This document shows positions 7,336 to 7,915 of a stretch of 7,915 nucleotides of DNA, piece by piece. Numbering within the stretch: position 1 is the first letter of the stretch; the number at the start of each line of letters is the position of its first letter. This stretch comes from Phycisphaerales bacterium. Lineage in GTDB: Bacteria; Planctomycetota; Phycisphaerae; Phycisphaerales; SM1A02. The stretch is from assembly GCA_022447165.1 (NCBI GenBank), contig JAKVBR010000074.1, positions 1 to 7,915 on the forward strand, written 5' to 3'. The notes beneath the pieces are model-generated. The model saw only the letters and a program-made list of their open reading frames with translations. It made no database searches and was not told where the DNA came from. The translations under genes and the position numbers were made by a program.

Positions 7336-7341
7336 TCCTTT
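7336..7341 (-). promoter_or_regulatory. Ribosome binding site of the broken dockerin-like gene
   Basis: Minus-strand AAAGGA lies seven nucleotides before ATG 7328, the best-placed Shine-Dalgarno sequence in the window. It confirms the start of the interrupted reading frame and suggests that inactivation is recent. Confidence 0.55.
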
Positions 7342-7400
7342 CGCTAAAAATAACGCTTCCACTTTAAGTGCAAATTGAAAGAATCCTGAAATGACTGCGG

Positions 7401-7421
7401 TTTTTCTTCTTTTGAAGAAAA
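7401..7421 (-). terminator. Weak AT-rich hairpin after the O-methyltransferase gene
   Basis: TTTTCTTC and GAAGAAAA pair across a four-base loop just beyond the O-methyltransferase stop codon. The 8-bp stem has only two G-C pairs and is not followed by a clear U-tract on the minus strand. It may be a weak terminator or chance. The remaining gene-free sequence to 7329 shows only the ribosome binding site and a short palindrome (7360-7370). Confidence 0.25.
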
Positions 7422-7915
7422 TCACCGTTTTCGCATCAATGCAAGCCCATCGCCGATGGGTATGAGGGTGAAATCGACGCGTTCATCACGGTGCAGAGCG
7501 ATTGTAAGGTTGCGCGTTGCGACGGTATTTTCGTCCTCATCAAAAGACGCATCTGCAACTTGACCACTATAAAACATGTTATCGATTGCGATGATGCCGC
7601 CTGCTCGAATAAGTTGCAGTCCAAGTTCAAAATAGTTGTGGCTATTTACTTTGTCAGCATCAATGTACATCAGGTCAAACGAATTTGTCTTTCCACTGTC
7701 AATAAGTTCTTGGAGTGTTTCAAGTGCAGGACCAATACGCATCTCAATTTTTGATGACACGCCGGCTTCATCCCATGCTTTTGTTGCGATTGGTAAATAT
7801 TCGTCGGTTACATCGCACGCAACAACCGTTCCATCTTCAGGAAGCACTTCTGCAACCGCGAGCGCGCTTGCTCCAGTAAAGACGCCAACCTCAATGGTCT
7901 TGCGTGCATTTAGGG
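7422..7915 (-). CDS. SAM-dependent O-methyltransferase (caffeoyl-CoA O-methyltransferase type), 5' end outside the window
   Basis: The frame is open from the right edge to TGA 7424-7422, giving 163 visible codons; about 50-60 N-terminal residues are missing compared with the usual ~220. The visible start LNARKTIEVGVFTGASALAVAEVLP contains the SAM-binding glycine-rich motif I (EVGVFTGAS). It is followed by the acidic VVACD, DLMYIDADKVNSHNYFE and GGIIAIDNMFYSGQV. In the metal-dependent family the Asp of YIDADK and the Asp-Asn of IDN bind the divalent cation, and these are present. The protein ends conventionally (IPIGDGLALMRKR). It would methylate a catechol-like or similar hydroxyl in the cytoplasm; the substrate cannot be told from sequence. 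An internal GTG (7847) could be mistaken for a start, but conserved motif I lies upstream of it. The gene shares its strand with the run to its left but is separated from it by 93 bp. Confidence 0.92.
   Translation of the reverse strand, partial: LNARKTIEVGVFTGASALAVAEVLPEDGTVVACDVTDEYLPIATKAWDEAGVSSKIEMRIGPALETLQELIDSGKTNSFDLMYIDADKVNSHNYFELGLQLIRAGGIIAIDNMFYSGQVADASFDEDENTVATRNLTIALHRDERVDFTLIPIGDGLALMRKR

Noticed and set aside
7331..7340. Perfect 10-bp palindrome AAGGATCCTT
   Set aside because: It overlaps the ribosome binding site and is short enough to be chance; a paired GGA/TCC is enough to explain it.

Overview
The window looks like a chromosomal segment of a marine planctomycete, most likely of the Phycisphaerae. 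This is inferred from two secreted proteins that end in a dockerin-like pair of calcium loops closing on a Trp-Gly motif, from a planctomycete-style sialidase-family propeller, from a Tat-exported amidase with the TYGS active-site variant, and from a FlgI-like lipoprotein. No database search was possible, so the taxonomic call is inference.

Layout. At the left edge, a FlgI-like lipoprotein gene runs off the window on the minus strand (1-533). It diverges, with only 15 bp between start codons, from a plus-strand sialidase-like gene (549-1658). That gene converges, with a 3-bp gap, on a run of minus-strand genes. In transcription order from the right, these are a partial SAM-dependent O-methyltransferase (7422-7915), a broken gene for a small secreted dockerin-like protein with two internal TAA codons (6861-7328), an exported ankyrin-repeat protein (5485-6843), a Tat-exported amidase-signature enzyme (3801-5531) and a secreted trypsin-like protease with a dockerin-like tail (1662-3749). 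The ankyrin and amidase genes overlap by 47 bp and are probably translated together. The pseudogene stop and the ankyrin start are 17 bp apart.

Almost everything here except the O-methyltransferase is predicted to leave the cytoplasm: by Sec (protease, ankyrin protein, pseudogene product, probably the sialidase), Tat (amidase) or as a lipoprotein (FlgI-like). The region reads as an envelope or secreted-enzyme neighbourhood, not as a single pathway. No gene-free stretch exceeds 300 bases. The longest is 7329-7421, which holds a weak AT-rich hairpin and the ribosome binding site of the pseudogene. I saw no tRNA, rRNA, CRISPR array, insertion sequence or phage gene.

The most unusual observation is the pseudogene. 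Its frame is intact over 156 codons from signal peptide to dockerin-like end, yet it carries two in-frame TAA codons, both where I expect tyrosine. All five complete genes in the window end in TAA, so genome-wide recoding is unlikely and recent inactivation is the preferred reading. I did not find a convincing new multi-gene system.
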